A stretch of DNA of 64,000 bases from Acinetobacter sp. (GCA_031277915.1 JAITLL010000062.1:1-64000), one strand, 5' to 3'. Shown: positions 47,845 to 58,569, counted from the stretch's first letter. Notes: generated by a model from the letters alone, not told the origin. Translations and numbers: made by a program.

Positions 47845-50652
47845 TTAGTCAGGGATAACTAAAATTTGATGAGCTGCACTCTCCACTTCTTTAATGACGA
47901 GCCCTAGTTCATCGAAACGTTTTGCGACTTCCTCAATAAATCTGTCATCTGCTCGGCGGCGCTCTTTGCGTAAAGTGGAAACAAACTGCTCAAAGTCACC
48001 TGTAACTTGTTGAAGTTTTGGTGTGCCGACATAGCGAGTTGCACCATAGAGGCGGTGTAATACATGTTCAAGCTGAGGAAAGTCTTCAAGTTCAATGAGC
48101 TGCTGCATTTCATCTAGCTCAGTTGGGAAGCTGTCTACTAACATTTGAAGTAAGTCTTGAGCAAGGTCTTCTTTATTTGCTGCCAATTGTAGACTTTGCT
48201 GCCAGTTTAATATTTCTGGGTCTAGTGCCTCAGCAACAACATGATGATCTTTATCTAAAGCTTGCGCGGTGAAATTGTTTTTGGTCCATTGCGTTAAAAT
48301 CTGAATAATTTGCTCCATTTGAATTGGTTTGGTGACATAGTCATTCATACCAACTTTAAGAAGCTTTTGTTTTTCATCGGCAAGGGCATGGGCGGTTAAT
48401 GCAATGATTGGAAGCTGCATTTCACCATCTAGCGTTGATTCTAACGAACGGATCGCACGAGTTGTATCAATGCCTGACATAACTGGCATCTGAATGTCCA
48501 TAAATACCAAATCAAATGGTTTGAGCTTTTGATCAATGCGTTCTTGAATGATATTAAGCGCTTCTTGTCCGCTTAAGGCTTTAGTAGTTTTAACATTTAA
48601 CTCACCTAATAGTGCCTCTAAAACAATTAAGTTCGGTAAGTGGTCATCGACTGCTAAAATATGTAAACCCTGACCATTAAAGTCTTGTTGTTCCTCTTCA
48701 AAAATAGGTTGGTCACTTAATAATTGAATGAGTCCACTACGGCTTAATGGTTGATAAAGTGGGCGAGCACGATATTCGGTGAGCATGTTTGGCTCAAGTG
48801 TCATTTGATAGCCGTAAACTGCTAAGTTGCCTTGATAGCGGCTACGAATTTCTTTGAGTAAAGCTTCTGTATCACCGCTATGATCGACGATAAGCCAAGT
48901 GTTGTCTTTCTGGTCGAGGTGTTTTAAGCGGCTAAATAAGTCTAGAATCGATTGGGTTTCAATGTGTGGAACTTGATAGTTTTCAAGGTAATAACGTAAA
49001 ACACTTGCCGTTGCTGGGTGTGCTAAATAAGACACGACTTGTAAATGTTCAAAGTGTGGATGCTCAATTTCGTGCTCTTCATCTACAGTAAACTGTGCTG
49101 TAAACCAGAATGTTGAACCTTTTTCTGTTGGTGCACGTTCTTGGTTATCTTCAAAACCAATTTGTCCATGCATGAGATGAACCAGTTGTTTTGAGATCGC
49201 GAGTCCTAAACCTGTACCCCCAAATTGACGGGTAACTGATGCATCGCCTTGCGAAAATGACTCAAATAACTTTTTGCGGTCAGTACCACTTAAACCAATA
49301 CCACTATCTTGAACACTAAAGTGCAATAAGCATTGTCCAATATCATCATGTTCCATGCGTACACGAACAATAATTTCGCCATCTGGAGTGAACTTGATGG
49401 CATTGGAAATTAAATTGGTCAAAATTTGTTTGAAACGTAAAGCATCGCCGATGACTTCTTGTGGGATGCTATCTGCATAATAAAATGCCATGGCAATATG
49501 TTTTTGTGCAGCTAGAGGCGATAGCATGTCCATAACATCGAAAATAGCTTCTTCTAAATCAAACGGCGCTGTTTCAAGTTCCAGTTTACCTGCATCAATT
49601 TTTGAAAAATCTAATACATCGTTAATTAATGCTAATAAATGGGCTGAAGATTTTCGAATAGTTTGTAGATAAAGGTTCTGCTCGTTATTTAAGTTTTGTT
49701 GGCGAAGTAGTAAATGAATAAAACCATCAATACTGTTGAGTGGGGTACGAAGTTCATGACTAATATTGGCAAGGAAAACTGACTTGGCTTGGTTTGATGA
49801 AATCGCTTGGTCACGTGCTTGACGGTAAGTAATGTTTTGAACTTCTAGTGTATCTAATGTTCTACGTAAGTCTTCTTCGGTTTGTTCGGTATGTTCTTTA
49901 AGCTCTAAAAAACTAAAATGTAATCTTTTCACCAGACTTGCGATATCACGCTGGAGTAAGCGTAATTCGCCAGTACTGTTAATCACCATATGCTGGTCTA
50001 GGGTATCCGCATTTAAACGTTGTAACTGCATCCGAATTTCGTACATCGGTGCAACCCAGCGGCGAGAGAAGAAATTTAGACAGAGCAAAAGTAATAATAA
50101 AGTCATCAGGCTGGTAATGACTAAAGCAATCAGAATACGATAACGCGCTAATTCTAGTGGTTGATTATCCATTTCAATCACTAGCCAAACAGGGGCTTTC
50201 CCTTTGGTATTGCTAATGCTAACGCCGTAAATATTATTGTGGTTATAAGAGATCGGACCGAAAAAACTACTGTTTTGTGTGAAGTTTGGCCAGTAACGAT
50301 TATCTCGATAACCTACACTTAAGTAAGTCTGGCCATTACTGTCAATTAAAGCAGCACGCTTTAGATTTTTTTCACTGAACATGCTTTGCATAATATTTTG
50401 TGCATGATCATATTCATCAGGTTTTAGCTCTACTAATGTATAGAGATCTTTAGCGATTTGATTATAACGCGCCAAAATAGCCGAAGCGTGATGGAGTTGC
50501 TGTTGTTTTGCAGAATAGGATGTTTCAGTTAAAACCAGAAATGCGCCAACCCCTGTTAAAATCATCATGGGCACAAAAATAAGAGCAATAAGTTGCCCAT
50601 ATGCATGATTCAGACGTAAGCGTTTCGATAAGGTTTTATTGAAATTAGACAT
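47845..50652 (-). CDS. gacS: GacS/BarA-type hybrid sensor histidine kinase
   Basis: The 935 residues hold two N-terminal membrane helices (about 22-45 and 172-195) flanking a periplasmic sensor, then HAMP. HisKA (ANISHELRTPLNSIDG) and HATPase (NLISNAIKFT, GTGLGLAISKQL) are followed by a degenerate receiver-like stretch and a true receiver (AVDDHLPNL, DLVFMDIQMPVMSG). A C-terminal Hpt has LHRLYGATRYVG with the phospho-His. This tripartite His-Asp-His architecture is that of GacS/BarA, whose partner GacA is not in this window. Monocistronic and divergent from cysM. Confidence 0.93.
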   Translation of the reverse strand: MSNFNKTLSKRLRLNHAYGQLIALIFVPMMILTGVGAFLVLTETSYSAKQQQLHHASAILARYNQIAKDLYTLVELKPDEYDHAQNIMQSMFSEKNLKRAALIDSNGQTYLSVGYRDNRYWPNFTQNSSFFGPISYNHNNIYGVSISNTKGKAPVWLVIEMDNQPLELARYRILIALVITSLMTLLLLLLCLNFFSRRWVAPMYEIRMQLQRLNADTLDQHMVINSTGELRLLQRDIASLVKRLHFSFLELKEHTEQTEEDLRRTLDTLEVQNITYRQARDQAISSNQAKSVFLANISHELRTPLNSIDGFIHLLLRQQNLNNEQNLYLQTIRKSSAHLLALINDVLDFSKIDAGKLELETAPFDLEEAIFDVMDMLSPLAAQKHIAMAFYYADSIPQEVIGDALRFKQILTNLISNAIKFTPDGEIIVRVRMEHDDIGQCLLHFSVQDSGIGLSGTDRKKLFESFSQGDASVTRQFGGTGLGLAISKQLVHLMHGQIGFEDNQERAPTEKGSTFWFTAQFTVDEEHEIEHPHFEHLQVVSYLAHPATASVLRYYLENYQVPHIETQSILDLFSRLKHLDQKDNTWLIVDHSGDTEALLKEIRSRYQGNLAVYGYQMTLEPNMLTEYRARPLYQPLSRSGLIQLLSDQPIFEEEQQDFNGQGLHILAVDDHLPNLIVLEALLGELNVKTTKALSGQEALNIIQERIDQKLKPFDLVFMDIQMPVMSGIDTTRAIRSLESTLDGEMQLPIIALTAHALADEKQKLLKVGMNDYVTKPIQMEQIIQILTQWTKNNFTAQALDKDHHVVAEALDPEILNWQQSLQLAANKEDLAQDLLQMLVDSFPTELDEMQQLIELEDFPQLEHVLHRLYGATRYVGTPKLQQVTGDFEQFVSTLRKERRRADDRFIEEVAKRFDELGLVIKEVESAAHQILVIPD

Positions 50653-50824
50653 GGCTACATCGGATTGATCTCTCTGTAGGGCATATTATCACGCTTTATT
50701 TTAAAACAGACGCCATTTTATAACTGACCGTGCTTTAATCACTTTTATTAAAAAGCATAGTGAAATGGGTGCAGTGCCGATCATTTTTTCATACAATAGT
50801 GCCACCCCGATTTAGGTGTTGATC

Positions 50825-51757
50825 ATGAGTAATACACAACCTGATTTTTTAGCCGACGAATTTTTGTTAGATCACTACGTAGGTAAAACACCTCTAGTCC
50901 GTTTGCAGCGCTTGGCTTGTCATACGCAAGCAACGGTTTTAGCAAAATTAGAAGGTAATAATCCAGCAGGTTCTGTAAAAGATCGTCCTGCATATAACAT
51001 GATTATGCAGGCAGAAAAACGTGGTCGAATTAAACCGGGCGATACATTAATTGAAGCAACTAGTGGCAATACAGGTATTGCTTTGGCTATGGTTGCGGCA
51101 ATGCGCGGCTATAAAATGAAACTTATTATGCCAAACAACATGAGCCAAGAGCGTAAAGATGCGATGTTGGCTTATGGTGCAGAGTTGATTGAAGTGACTC
51201 CACAACAAGGTATGGAAGGCGCTCGTGACTTAGCTTTGCAAATGGAAAAAGACGGCAAAGGTTTTGTTTTAAATCAGTTTGGTAATCCGGATAATGTTGA
51301 AGCACATTACCTTACGACAGGGCCAGAAATCTGGAAGCAAACTGGCGGTAAAATTACTCATTTTGTAAGCTCAATGGGTACAACTGGTACCATTATGGGT
51401 GTTTCTAAGTATTTAAAAGAACAAAATCCAGACATTCAGATTGTAGGTTTACAACCAGCAGATGGATCAAGCATTGCAGGTATTCGCCGCTGGCCAAAGG
51501 AATACTTGCCGACAATTTTTGATAGTAGTCGTGTAGACCGAATTATTGATATTCCTCAAATTGGGGCTGAAAAAACCATGCGTAAATTAGCGCGTATGGA
51601 AGGTATTAGTGCGGGTACATCTTCAGGTGGTGCGGTTTGGGCATCAATTAAGATTGCAGAAGAAAATCCGGATGCTGTTATTGTTTGCATTATCTGTGAT
51701 CGTGGCGACCGTTACTTGTCTACAGGTCTGTTCTCAGTACAGGACGATAACTCATAA
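50825..51757 (+). CDS. cysM: Cysteine synthase B
   Basis: PLP enzyme making cysteine from O-acetylserine and sulfide or thiosulfate. The 310 residues start from ATG 50825 (TTAGG upstream), not the GTG three codons earlier. PLP Lys is in NPAGSVKDRPAYNMI, the substrate loop is TSGNTG, and the phosphate loop GTTGT. The CysM-type PADGSSIAGIRRWPKEYLP segment separates it from CysK. Confidence 0.95.
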   Translation: MSNTQPDFLADEFLLDHYVGKTPLVRLQRLACHTQATVLAKLEGNNPAGSVKDRPAYNMIMQAEKRGRIKPGDTLIEATSGNTGIALAMVAAMRGYKMKLIMPNNMSQERKDAMLAYGAELIEVTPQQGMEGARDLALQMEKDGKGFVLNQFGNPDNVEAHYLTTGPEIWKQTGGKITHFVSSMGTTGTIMGVSKYLKEQNPDIQIVGLQPADGSSIAGIRRWPKEYLPTIFDSSRVDRIIDIPQIGAEKTMRKLARMEGISAGTSSGGAVWASIKIAEENPDAVIVCIICDRGDRYLSTGLFSVQDDNS

Positions 51758-51769
51758 TTGAGAGAAAGA

Positions 51770-52588
51770 ATGCGTTTCCCAACTTTGGTTTTTGACATTG
51801 AAACTTTAACTGATTTAAAAGCGGGAGCGCATTTATATCATCTTGATTTACCAGAGCCAGATGTTGAGCAGGCACTCACAAAAATTCGCCGTCAAGAATC
51901 AGGTATGGATTTTCAGCGTTTGCCGTTGCATGAGATCGTATGTATTTCTGGTTTATGGATTGATGAGTCAGGTTTTAGACTATTTTCTTTTAGTCGAGAG
52001 CACTATTCAGAAGCTGAAATTTTACAGAAGTTTTTATCAATTTTTGACAAACGTCATCCGACTTTAGTGAGTTGGAACGGTTCACAATTTGATTTACCAG
52101 TTATTTTGTTCCGAGCTATGTATCATGGTCTTTCTGCACCGGGGCTTTTTGATCAGGGCGAGCTTGATAGTCAGAAACGTTTTAATAATTACCAAAACCG
52201 TTATCACCACCGCCATGTTGATTTAATGGATGTGATGGCAATGTTTAATGGTCGTAATTTTCAAAAGCTTGATGATGTTGCCTGTATTTTAGGTTTACCT
52301 GGTAAACGTGGGGAATCGGGGTATCATGTACCTGAATATGTACGTGCACAGCAATGGTTGAAGTTAATTAGTTATTGTGAAGGTGATGTACTGAATACAT
52401 GGTTTATTTATTTGCGTTGGTTGTTGTTAAAAGGCCAACTCAATGCAGATGAGCATAATCACTGGATTCGTTCGAGTATTGAATATTTACAGACTATACC
52501 GCAGCAGGCCGATTTTCTTGAAGTGTGGCAACGTACCTCGAAGCATACTGAATTTACGTCACATTATTTTAATCCTTTAGATTTTTAG
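51770..52588 (+). CDS. PolB-like DEDDy 3'-5' exonuclease
   Basis: The 272 residues start from ATG 51770, with GAGAG six bases upstream. DnaQ-fold exonuclease motifs are VFDIETL (Exo I), SWNGSQFDLPVI (Exo II), and YCEGDVLNTWFIYLR (Exo III with Tyr), as in the predicted PolB-like exonuclease family often mislabelled polysaccharide biosynthesis. Starts 12 bases after cysM and precedes rlmD by 9 bases, suggesting an operon. Cellular role not established. Confidence 0.85.
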   Translation: MRFPTLVFDIETLTDLKAGAHLYHLDLPEPDVEQALTKIRRQESGMDFQRLPLHEIVCISGLWIDESGFRLFSFSREHYSEAEILQKFLSIFDKRHPTLVSWNGSQFDLPVILFRAMYHGLSAPGLFDQGELDSQKRFNNYQNRYHHRHVDLMDVMAMFNGRNFQKLDDVACILGLPGKRGESGYHVPEYVRAQQWLKLISYCEGDVLNTWFIYLRWLLLKGQLNADEHNHWIRSSIEYLQTIPQQADFLEVWQRTSKHTEFTSHYFNPLDF

Positions 52589-52597
52589 GTTCATTCT

Positions 52598-53989
52598 TTG
52601 AAACAGCACACCAAATCTCGTAAACCTCAGCAACCCGAATATATTTTTCAGGTTGAGACTCTTTCTCATGAGGGGCGAGGAATTGCGCACTATGGTTCTC
52701 ATCCGGATCATCCGGCAGATAAGCATGGTAAAAAGGTGTTTATTCGTTATGCATTACCTGGAGAAACTGTAAAGGCTCAAATTACGCATGAGGCTAAACG
52801 TCTTGAAGAAGCTGAAATGACTGAGCTTTTAGCAGAATCTTCACCAAATCGCGTACAGGCCATTTGCCCTCATTACGGCATTTGCGGTGGTTGTAGCATG
52901 CAGCACATTCACCCAGATGAGCAAATTCGCCTAAAACAAAGTGTACTCCAATCACATTTACAACATTTTGCAGGTATTCAACCTGAACAATGGTTAGAGC
53001 CGATTCGCTCTTTACAAAGTGATTACCGCCGTCGGGCACGTATAGGTGTGCGTTATTTACCAAAACCGGACCGTTTGATTTTGGGATTCCGTGAGCATCA
53101 TAGTAATCGCTTAACTTCTATTCATACATGTAGCGTTTTGGATAAAACGTTATCAGACTGTTTGCCTGAATTGCGCGCGTTACTCCAAAGTCTAAAAGGC
53201 AAAGCACATATTGGTCATGTAGAATTAGCAAAAGGTGATCACGAAACTTCTTTATTGGTTCGTCATGTTGAAAAATTAAACAATGCTGATGTCAACCAAT
53301 TAAGAGAATTCGCGTTACACAAAGGCTGGCAATTGTATATGCAACCTAAAGGTCCTGAAAGCCTTCGTCGTATTGATGAAGAGCACGGAGCTATGCGGTT
53401 ACATTATACTTTAAATGTATTTGAGGTAAATTTTGCTTTTTCGCCATTGGATTTTACACAGGTCAATGCCACAGTAAATGAGCAAATGGTACAATTGGCA
53501 TGTGAATTGCTTCAATTGCAACAGGGTGAAAGAGTATTGGACCTCTTTTGTGGATTAGGCAATTTTTCGCTACCACTTGCACAGTGTGTTGGAGCAAATG
53601 GTCAGGTTGTTGGTGTAGAGGCAAGTGAGGAAATGGTGCAGCGCGCAACAGATAATGCAAAATGCAACAATTTGGTGCAAGCGGTCTTCTTTTCACAAGA
53701 TTTAACAAAAGATTTTTCGCATCATTCTTGGGCAAATCAAGGATTTGATGCATTATTGATTGATCCTCCTCGTGCTGGTGCATATGAAATTATGCAGTAT
53801 GTACCAAATTTTGGAGCAAAAAGAATCGTTTATGTATCATGTGATCCAGCAACCCTAGCCAGGGATGCGGGGGTTTTGGCTCAACATGGGTACCAGTTAA
53901 AAAAAGCAGCGGTTATGGACATGTTTACGCACACAGAACATGTTGAATCAATTGCTTTATTTGAAAAAATTCAAGAGATAAACGATTAA
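52598..53989 (+). CDS. rlmD: 23S rRNA (uracil(1939)-C(5))-methyltransferase RlmD
   Basis: SAM-dependent Fe-S methyltransferase of 463 residues starting at TTG (AGGT upstream). An N-terminal TRAM domain (about 12-80) precedes the [4Fe-4S] Cys cluster [14 protein letters not shown]. The SAM-binding motif is [16 protein letters not shown], and the nucleophilic Cys is in [12 protein letters not shown]. Part of a cysM-exonuclease-rlmD-relA run; rlmD next to relA is the conserved gammaproteobacterial order. Confidence 0.96.
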   Translation: MKQHTKSRKPQQPEYIFQVETLSHEGRGIAHYGSHPDHPADKHGKKVFIRYALPGETVKAQITHEAKRLEEAEMTELLAESSPNRVQAICPHYGICGGCSMQHIHPDEQIRLKQSVLQSHLQHFAGIQPEQWLEPIRSLQSDYRRRARIGVRYLPKPDRLILGFREHHSNRLTSIHTCSVLDKTLSDCLPELRALLQSLKGKAHIGHVELAKGDHETSLLVRHVEKLNNADVNQLREFALHKGWQLYMQPKGPESLRRIDEEHGAMRLHYTLNVFEVNFAFSPLDFTQVNATVNEQMVQLACELLQLQQGERVLDLFCGLGNFSLPLAQCVGANGQVVGVEASEEMVQRATDNAKCNNLVQAVFFSQDLTKDFSHHSWANQGFDALLIDPPRAGAYEIMQYVPNFGAKRIVYVSCDPATLARDAGVLAQHGYQLKKAAVMDMFTHTEHVESIALFEKIQEIND

Positions 53990-54019
53990 AAACATGAGTT
54001 ACATATCCAGGAGAATGGT

Positions 54020-56326
54020 ATGGTCACAGTACGTGAACAGTTACCTGAACAACTAACTGAGTTGTCAGAGGAAACGACTGTAGAGCATGCCGCCGAAACA
54101 CAAATCGGTTTAGCCTCATGGTTGGATCGGGTTCGTGAAATATTAGATGGGGCAGAGCTTAAACAACTCGAAGAGGTTGCGCATTTAACCCTGCAAAAAG
54201 AGTTAGATTCAACGGTTAATCATCGTTCCAATACTTTTGCTACAGGTGTTGGAATGGCCGATATTCTGGCACATTTACATGTAGATGAAGACACTTTATC
54301 TGCTGCAATGCTTTATCGTAGTGTCCGCGAAGACATTACGGATATAGAAGAAGTAAAGCGCAAGTTTGGTGAACAAGTCTATAACCTTGTCAAAGGCGCT
54401 TTGGCAATGGGTAAGCTTTCAGAACTCATTGAAAAAAATAAACGACTAGAAGACCATTTTAATAACAACCAGCGGGAACATTTAAGCGGCATTTATAAAA
54501 TGCTGATTTCAGTAACTGAAGATGTTCGTGTTGTTTTAATTAAGTTGGCTGAGCGTACTTATTCTTTACGAGAGCTTGCAAACTCATCACGGGAACGTCA
54601 AGAGCGCGTGGCGCGTGAAATTTTAACTATTTATTCGCCATTAGCGCACCGACTTGGTATTGCGCAGCTTAAGTGGGAACTAGAAGATTTAGCTTTTCGC
54701 TATTTGGCACCAGACCGTTATAAAGAGATTGCTTCTTTACTGAATGAAAAGCGTCTTGAGCGCGAACACTATATTCAGTTCGTGATTGATCGCTTAAAAA
54801 ATGAGTTGGCATCTTACGGCATTGAGGCGGAAATTACAGGACGAGCAAAGCACATTTATTCGATTTATCGAAAAATGAAAAGTAAAAACCTGAGTTTCGA
54901 TCAGCTTTATGATATTCGTGCCTTACGGGTATTGGTGAATAGCGTACCTGAGTGTTATCACTCGTTAGGTATTGTTCATCAGATTTGGCGTCATATTCCA
55001 CATCAATTTGATGACTATATTACAAACCCAAAAGCCAATGGTTATCGCTCATTACACACTGCTGTGATTGCTGAAAATAAATCTTTAGAGGTACAAATCC
55101 GTACTCATGAGATGCATGATGAAGCAGAGTTAGGGGTATGTTCGCACTTTAACTATAAAGAAGGTTCAAAAAATACTGACCATTCTTTTAACCATCGTTT
55201 ACATTCGCTGCGTGCTGTTTTGGAACATTACCAAGAACGTAATGAAACAACAGTACACCAAAACGAAGATGAGACAGAAGGCTTTGATCAACTTCAAGAT
55301 TTTGAAGGTTTTGAAAAGATTTATGTCTTTAGTCGTGATGGTGACATTAAAGAATTGCCACGTGGTTCAACTGTTCTAGACTTTGCTTATCATGTCCATA
55401 CCGAGGTTGGGAATAAATGTTATGCGGCGCGGGTGAATCAGCGCTATGTGCCATTAACCTACACACTTAAAACAGGTGAACAGGTTGAGATTTTAACCAA
55501 GAAGGATCGTGAACCAAATCGTGACTGGTTGGTGAACTCTTTAGGTTATATCAAGACATCTCGTGCACGTGACAAGCTACGTCACTGGTTCAGACAGCAA
55601 GATCGTAGCAAGAACCTTGAAGTTGGTCGTGAGTTACTGAACAAAGAATTGTCTCGATTGGCGATTCACCCGAAGAGTATTGATCTTAATGACTACTCAT
55701 CACATTTTAATGTGAAAACAGGTGATGATATTTTGGTTAATCTGGTTAGCGGCGATATAAGCCTACATGCCTTGATTAACCAGATTAATCGCCAAATGCA
55801 TCTGGATCAGGATGAGCCTGAACTGGTACTTAAGCCAACATTAAATCCACGTGCCAGTCATACTTTGTCTGCCCATGGTATTTTGATTGATGGCTTAGAC
55901 AACGTAGAGCTACATATTGCACAGTGCTGCCAACCAGTTCATGGTGAGTCTATTGCTGGGTATATCACGTTAAATCGCGGTGTAAGTATTCATAAAGTCT
56001 TATGTTCAGATTATCTGCGCATGATCAAGCAAGAACCAGAACGTGCTGTTGAAGCGGATTGGGAAATGCAGCCAACACGTGGACAAAGTGTTCAAATTGT
56101 GGTGGAAGCTTATGATCGTCGTGGCTTGCTCAAAGACTTAACTCAAGTAATTTTCTCTGACCAAATTAATATCCGTCAGGTGAATACAATTTCTGAGGCT
56201 GATGGTATTGCCAATATGAAGTTGCTCATTGAGGTGAAAGGTTTGGCTCAACTTTCACGTTTATTGGCTCGTTTAGAGCAGCAACCTGGAATTATTAGTG
56301 CACGACGCATGATTCAAGGTGTTTAA
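54020..56326 (+). CDS. relA: (p)ppGpp synthetase RelA
   Basis: Stringent-response synthetase of 768 residues. The HD hydrolase fold is inactive: the HD pair of SpoT is replaced (AAMLYRSVRED, residues 95-105). The synthetase motif (YDIRALRVLVN, NGYRSLHTAV) is intact. TGS (IYVFSRDGDIKELPRGSTVLDFAY), helical, zinc-finger (AQCCQP) and C-terminal ACT domains follow, which bind ribosomes carrying uncharged tRNA. AGGAG lies seven bases before the ATG, 30 bases after rlmD. Confidence 0.97.
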   Translation: MVTVREQLPEQLTELSEETTVEHAAETQIGLASWLDRVREILDGAELKQLEEVAHLTLQKELDSTVNHRSNTFATGVGMADILAHLHVDEDTLSAAMLYRSVREDITDIEEVKRKFGEQVYNLVKGALAMGKLSELIEKNKRLEDHFNNNQREHLSGIYKMLISVTEDVRVVLIKLAERTYSLRELANSSRERQERVAREILTIYSPLAHRLGIAQLKWELEDLAFRYLAPDRYKEIASLLNEKRLEREHYIQFVIDRLKNELASYGIEAEITGRAKHIYSIYRKMKSKNLSFDQLYDIRALRVLVNSVPECYHSLGIVHQIWRHIPHQFDDYITNPKANGYRSLHTAVIAENKSLEVQIRTHEMHDEAELGVCSHFNYKEGSKNTDHSFNHRLHSLRAVLEHYQERNETTVHQNEDETEGFDQLQDFEGFEKIYVFSRDGDIKELPRGSTVLDFAYHVHTEVGNKCYAARVNQRYVPLTYTLKTGEQVEILTKKDREPNRDWLVNSLGYIKTSRARDKLRHWFRQQDRSKNLEVGRELLNKELSRLAIHPKSIDLNDYSSHFNVKTGDDILVNLVSGDISLHALINQINRQMHLDQDEPELVLKPTLNPRASHTLSAHGILIDGLDNVELHIAQCCQPVHGESIAGYITLNRGVSIHKVLCSDYLRMIKQEPERAVEADWEMQPTRGQSVQIVVEAYDRRGLLKDLTQVIFSDQINIRQVNTISEADGIANMKLLIEVKGLAQLSRLLARLEQQPGIISARRMIQGV

Positions 56327-56337
56327 GTAAATTCAGT

Positions 56338-56367
56338 AAAAAAGGCCATCAAGAGATGGCCTTTTTT
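56338..56367. terminator. Bidirectional terminator after relA
   Basis: A-tract, stem GGCCATC / GATGGCC, loop AAGA, T-tract. Shared with the convergent SDR gene. Confidence 0.9.
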
Positions 56368-56372
56368 ATAAG

Positions 56373-57146
56373 CTACTTTCTTGATAAGTAAATATTAGTC
56401 AAACGATTTAAAAACTGTGGGCTTATTGTTGAGAGTTGATAAAGCAATTTGGTTTTTATACCAACTGGCGTATGAGTAGGTGTCCAGAAATGAGCTTTTT
56501 TCTCAACAAGCGAAATGACCTGTTGAGCAATATCATTTGGAGTTAAATCGACTCCCATATTTTGAATGCTACCTGCATTCATATTATTGACCATCGCAGT
56601 TTGTACAAATAAAGGCATCACATCTAACACGCGAATGCCATATTTTTTCCATTCCACATCTAAACCTTCGGTAATTCCTCGAACTGCAAACTTACTGGCA
56701 GAATAAGAAATGAGGTCAGCTTGTCCATAAATTGCAGAAGCTGACGAGAGGTTAATGACTCGTGCAAAAGAAGCTTGTTTTAAATAGGGGAGTGCAGCAT
56801 GGCAACCATTGATTACGCCATTTACATTAATATTTATTGTCCTTTGATGTAATTTTATATCGATATTTTCAAAGGCCCCAGAATATAAAATTCCTGCGTT
56901 ATTCACTAAAATATTAAGCTCACCAGCCCAGTCGGTAAATTCTTTTAATATCAGTTGCCACTGACTGTAATCACTGACGTCTAAATAGCCAGCGCATGCA
57001 TTGGGCCCTAACTCTGTTGCTAAGCTTTGAGCGAGAGACTCATTAATATCATAAATACCTACTTTATATCCTTGGTTGTAAAATACTCGTGCAATTTCTG
57101 CTCCAATACCTTGAGCTGCACCACTAATTAGAATGCTATGTTTCAT
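56373..57146 (-). CDS. SDR-family oxidoreductase
   Basis: Classical short-chain dehydrogenase of 257 residues. The cofactor motif SGAAQGIGAEIA, NNAGI, catalytic Ser in NLSSASAIYG and YSASKFAVRG are all intact. The C-terminus is long and basic with hydrophobic patches (KTKLLYQLSTISPQFLNRL), hinting at membrane association. Monocistronic between relA and mazG. Substrate unknown. Confidence 0.88.
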   Translation of the reverse strand: MKHSILISGAAQGIGAEIARVFYNQGYKVGIYDINESLAQSLATELGPNACAGYLDVSDYSQWQLILKEFTDWAGELNILVNNAGILYSGAFENIDIKLHQRTININVNGVINGCHAALPYLKQASFARVINLSSASAIYGQADLISYSASKFAVRGITEGLDVEWKKYGIRVLDVMPLFVQTAMVNNMNAGSIQNMGVDLTPNDIAQQVISLVEKKAHFWTPTHTPVGIKTKLLYQLSTISPQFLNRLTNIYLSRK

Positions 57147-57258
57147 CTTTTTTTCTCTTTATCGTTACAATATGGCGAATGATCTGCCGCTTTAATTTTG
57201 ATCATAGCAAATTAAGATTTTAAATTTACTGACCGACTTTTTGAACTTGAGGGTTACC

Positions 57259-58065
57259 ATGGATAAATTGCTTAAAATTATGCAAGAGCTACGTGAAAAA
57301 TGTCCGTGGGATCAAGAGCAAACCCCAATGTCATTAACTAAATATGCAATTGAAGAAGCATATGAAGTTGAAGCTGCTATTCGTCAGGGCGACATTAATG
57401 AAATTCGAAATGAACTGGGTGATCTGTTGCTACAAGTTGTATTTCAATCACAAATGTTTAGTGAGCAAGGTGCCTTTAATTTTCAAGATGTGGTTGAAGC
57501 AATTAGTGAAAAATTGGTGCGACGTCATCCACATGTTTTTCAAGCTGATCAATTTAATAACTTAACCTCAGAACAAGTAAGCGAGTTATGGAAACAAATT
57601 AAACAACAAGAGAAGCAAGGTAAGCCGCAATCAAGATTAGATGAAATTAAACATGGGCCAGCACTTACTCAAGCACAAGAAATTCAAAAAAATGTCGCAA
57701 AAGTCGGGTTCGATTTTGAAACAGTAGAAGATGCTTATACAAAGCTAGAAGAAGAATTAGATGAGTTTAAAGAGGCACTCAAAAATCAAAATATTGATGA
57801 AATTCAAGATGAATTTGGAGACTGCCTGTTTTCATTGGTCAATGTAGGACGTAAACTTGGCATTTCAAGTGAAACTTCACTTTTATCAACCATACATAAA
57901 TTTAGAAGCCGTTTTGCTTTTATTGAAGATCAAGCGATAAAACAGCAAAGAACATTAGATGACATGACATTGTCTGAGATGGATGAATTGTGGAATCAGG
58001 CAAAACTGCAATTACAATCAGGGGAAAAAACACATGCGATACAGCATGAGACTTTGGAAGAATAA
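57259..58065 (+). CDS. mazG: Nucleoside triphosphate pyrophosphohydrolase MazG
   Basis: All-alpha NTP pyrophosphatase; in E. coli it lowers ppGpp and clears aberrant nucleotides. The 268 residues start from ATG 57259 with GAGG seven bases upstream. Tandem MazG domains each carry the ExxE...ExxD metal motif: EEAYEVEAAI with ELGDLLLQ, and EEELDEFKEAL with EFGDCLFS. Closeness to relA is the usual gammaproteobacterial arrangement. Its end overlaps comEA by 32 bases. Confidence 0.96.
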   Translation: MDKLLKIMQELREKCPWDQEQTPMSLTKYAIEEAYEVEAAIRQGDINEIRNELGDLLLQVVFQSQMFSEQGAFNFQDVVEAISEKLVRRHPHVFQADQFNNLTSEQVSELWKQIKQQEKQGKPQSRLDEIKHGPALTQAQEIQKNVAKVGFDFETVEDAYTKLEEELDEFKEALKNQNIDEIQDEFGDCLFSLVNVGRKLGISSETSLLSTIHKFRSRFAFIEDQAIKQQRTLDDMTLSEMDELWNQAKLQLQSGEKTHAIQHETLEE

Positions 58066-58444
58066 GTGCTTTATTTTAATGATGATGTTTTTGGGGGTTA
58101 TTTCACCATTAATTTTTGCTCAATCTTTTGATCAGAACTTTCAGGAGTGGAAGACTAAACAGCACATGTATGATCAAAAATTAAACATACATAAGTCTTC
58201 TCATTCTGATCATTCTAAAATTTCTCAAAGAAATACTTTTAGTGATTCTACGGGGCAAATTAACTTAAATCAGGCCTCTATAAATGAGTTTCGGCAGTTA
58301 AAAGGAGTAGGTGAGAAAAAGGCGCAAGCGATTGTAGAATACAGACAAAAGAATGGAAGTTTTAAAAATATTGACGAAATTAAAAATGTAAAAGGAATCG
58401 GGCCAGCTATTTTTGAAAAAAATAAATCCCGGCTAGTTTTATAA
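58034..58444 (+). CDS. comEA: ComEA-family helix-hairpin-helix DNA-binding protein
   Basis: The 136 residues start from ATG 58034, with GGGGA upstream inside mazG. A signal peptide (about 1-29, ending LIFA/QSF) leads to a Ser/His-rich linker and a C-terminal double helix-hairpin-helix domain: INLNQASINEFRQLKGVGEKKAQAIVEYR and IKNVKGIGPAIFEKN. This is the soluble periplasmic DNA receptor that ratchets incoming DNA during natural transformation. It overlaps mazG by 32 bases in another frame, implying coupled translation. Confidence 0.9.
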   Translation: MRYSMRLWKNKCFILMMMFLGVISPLIFAQSFDQNFQEWKTKQHMYDQKLNIHKSSHSDHSKISQRNTFSDSTGQINLNQASINEFRQLKGVGEKKAQAIVEYRQKNGSFKNIDEIKNVKGIGPAIFEKNKSRLVL

Positions 58445-58569
58445 AAATTCTGTTCTTCGATTATCATTTCCTGCGCAAACTAAAGAGAATCAAATTGCCC
58501 TTTGTGTGTGTTAGAGCTATGATTAGCGACAACTTGTTATTTACGTCCTGACGTAGGAGACAGCGTCTT

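Noticed and set aside
47904-50652. Whether gacS is two genes because of the weak middle receiver-like stretch
   Set aside because: The frame is uninterrupted and the order matches the GacS/BarA architecture.
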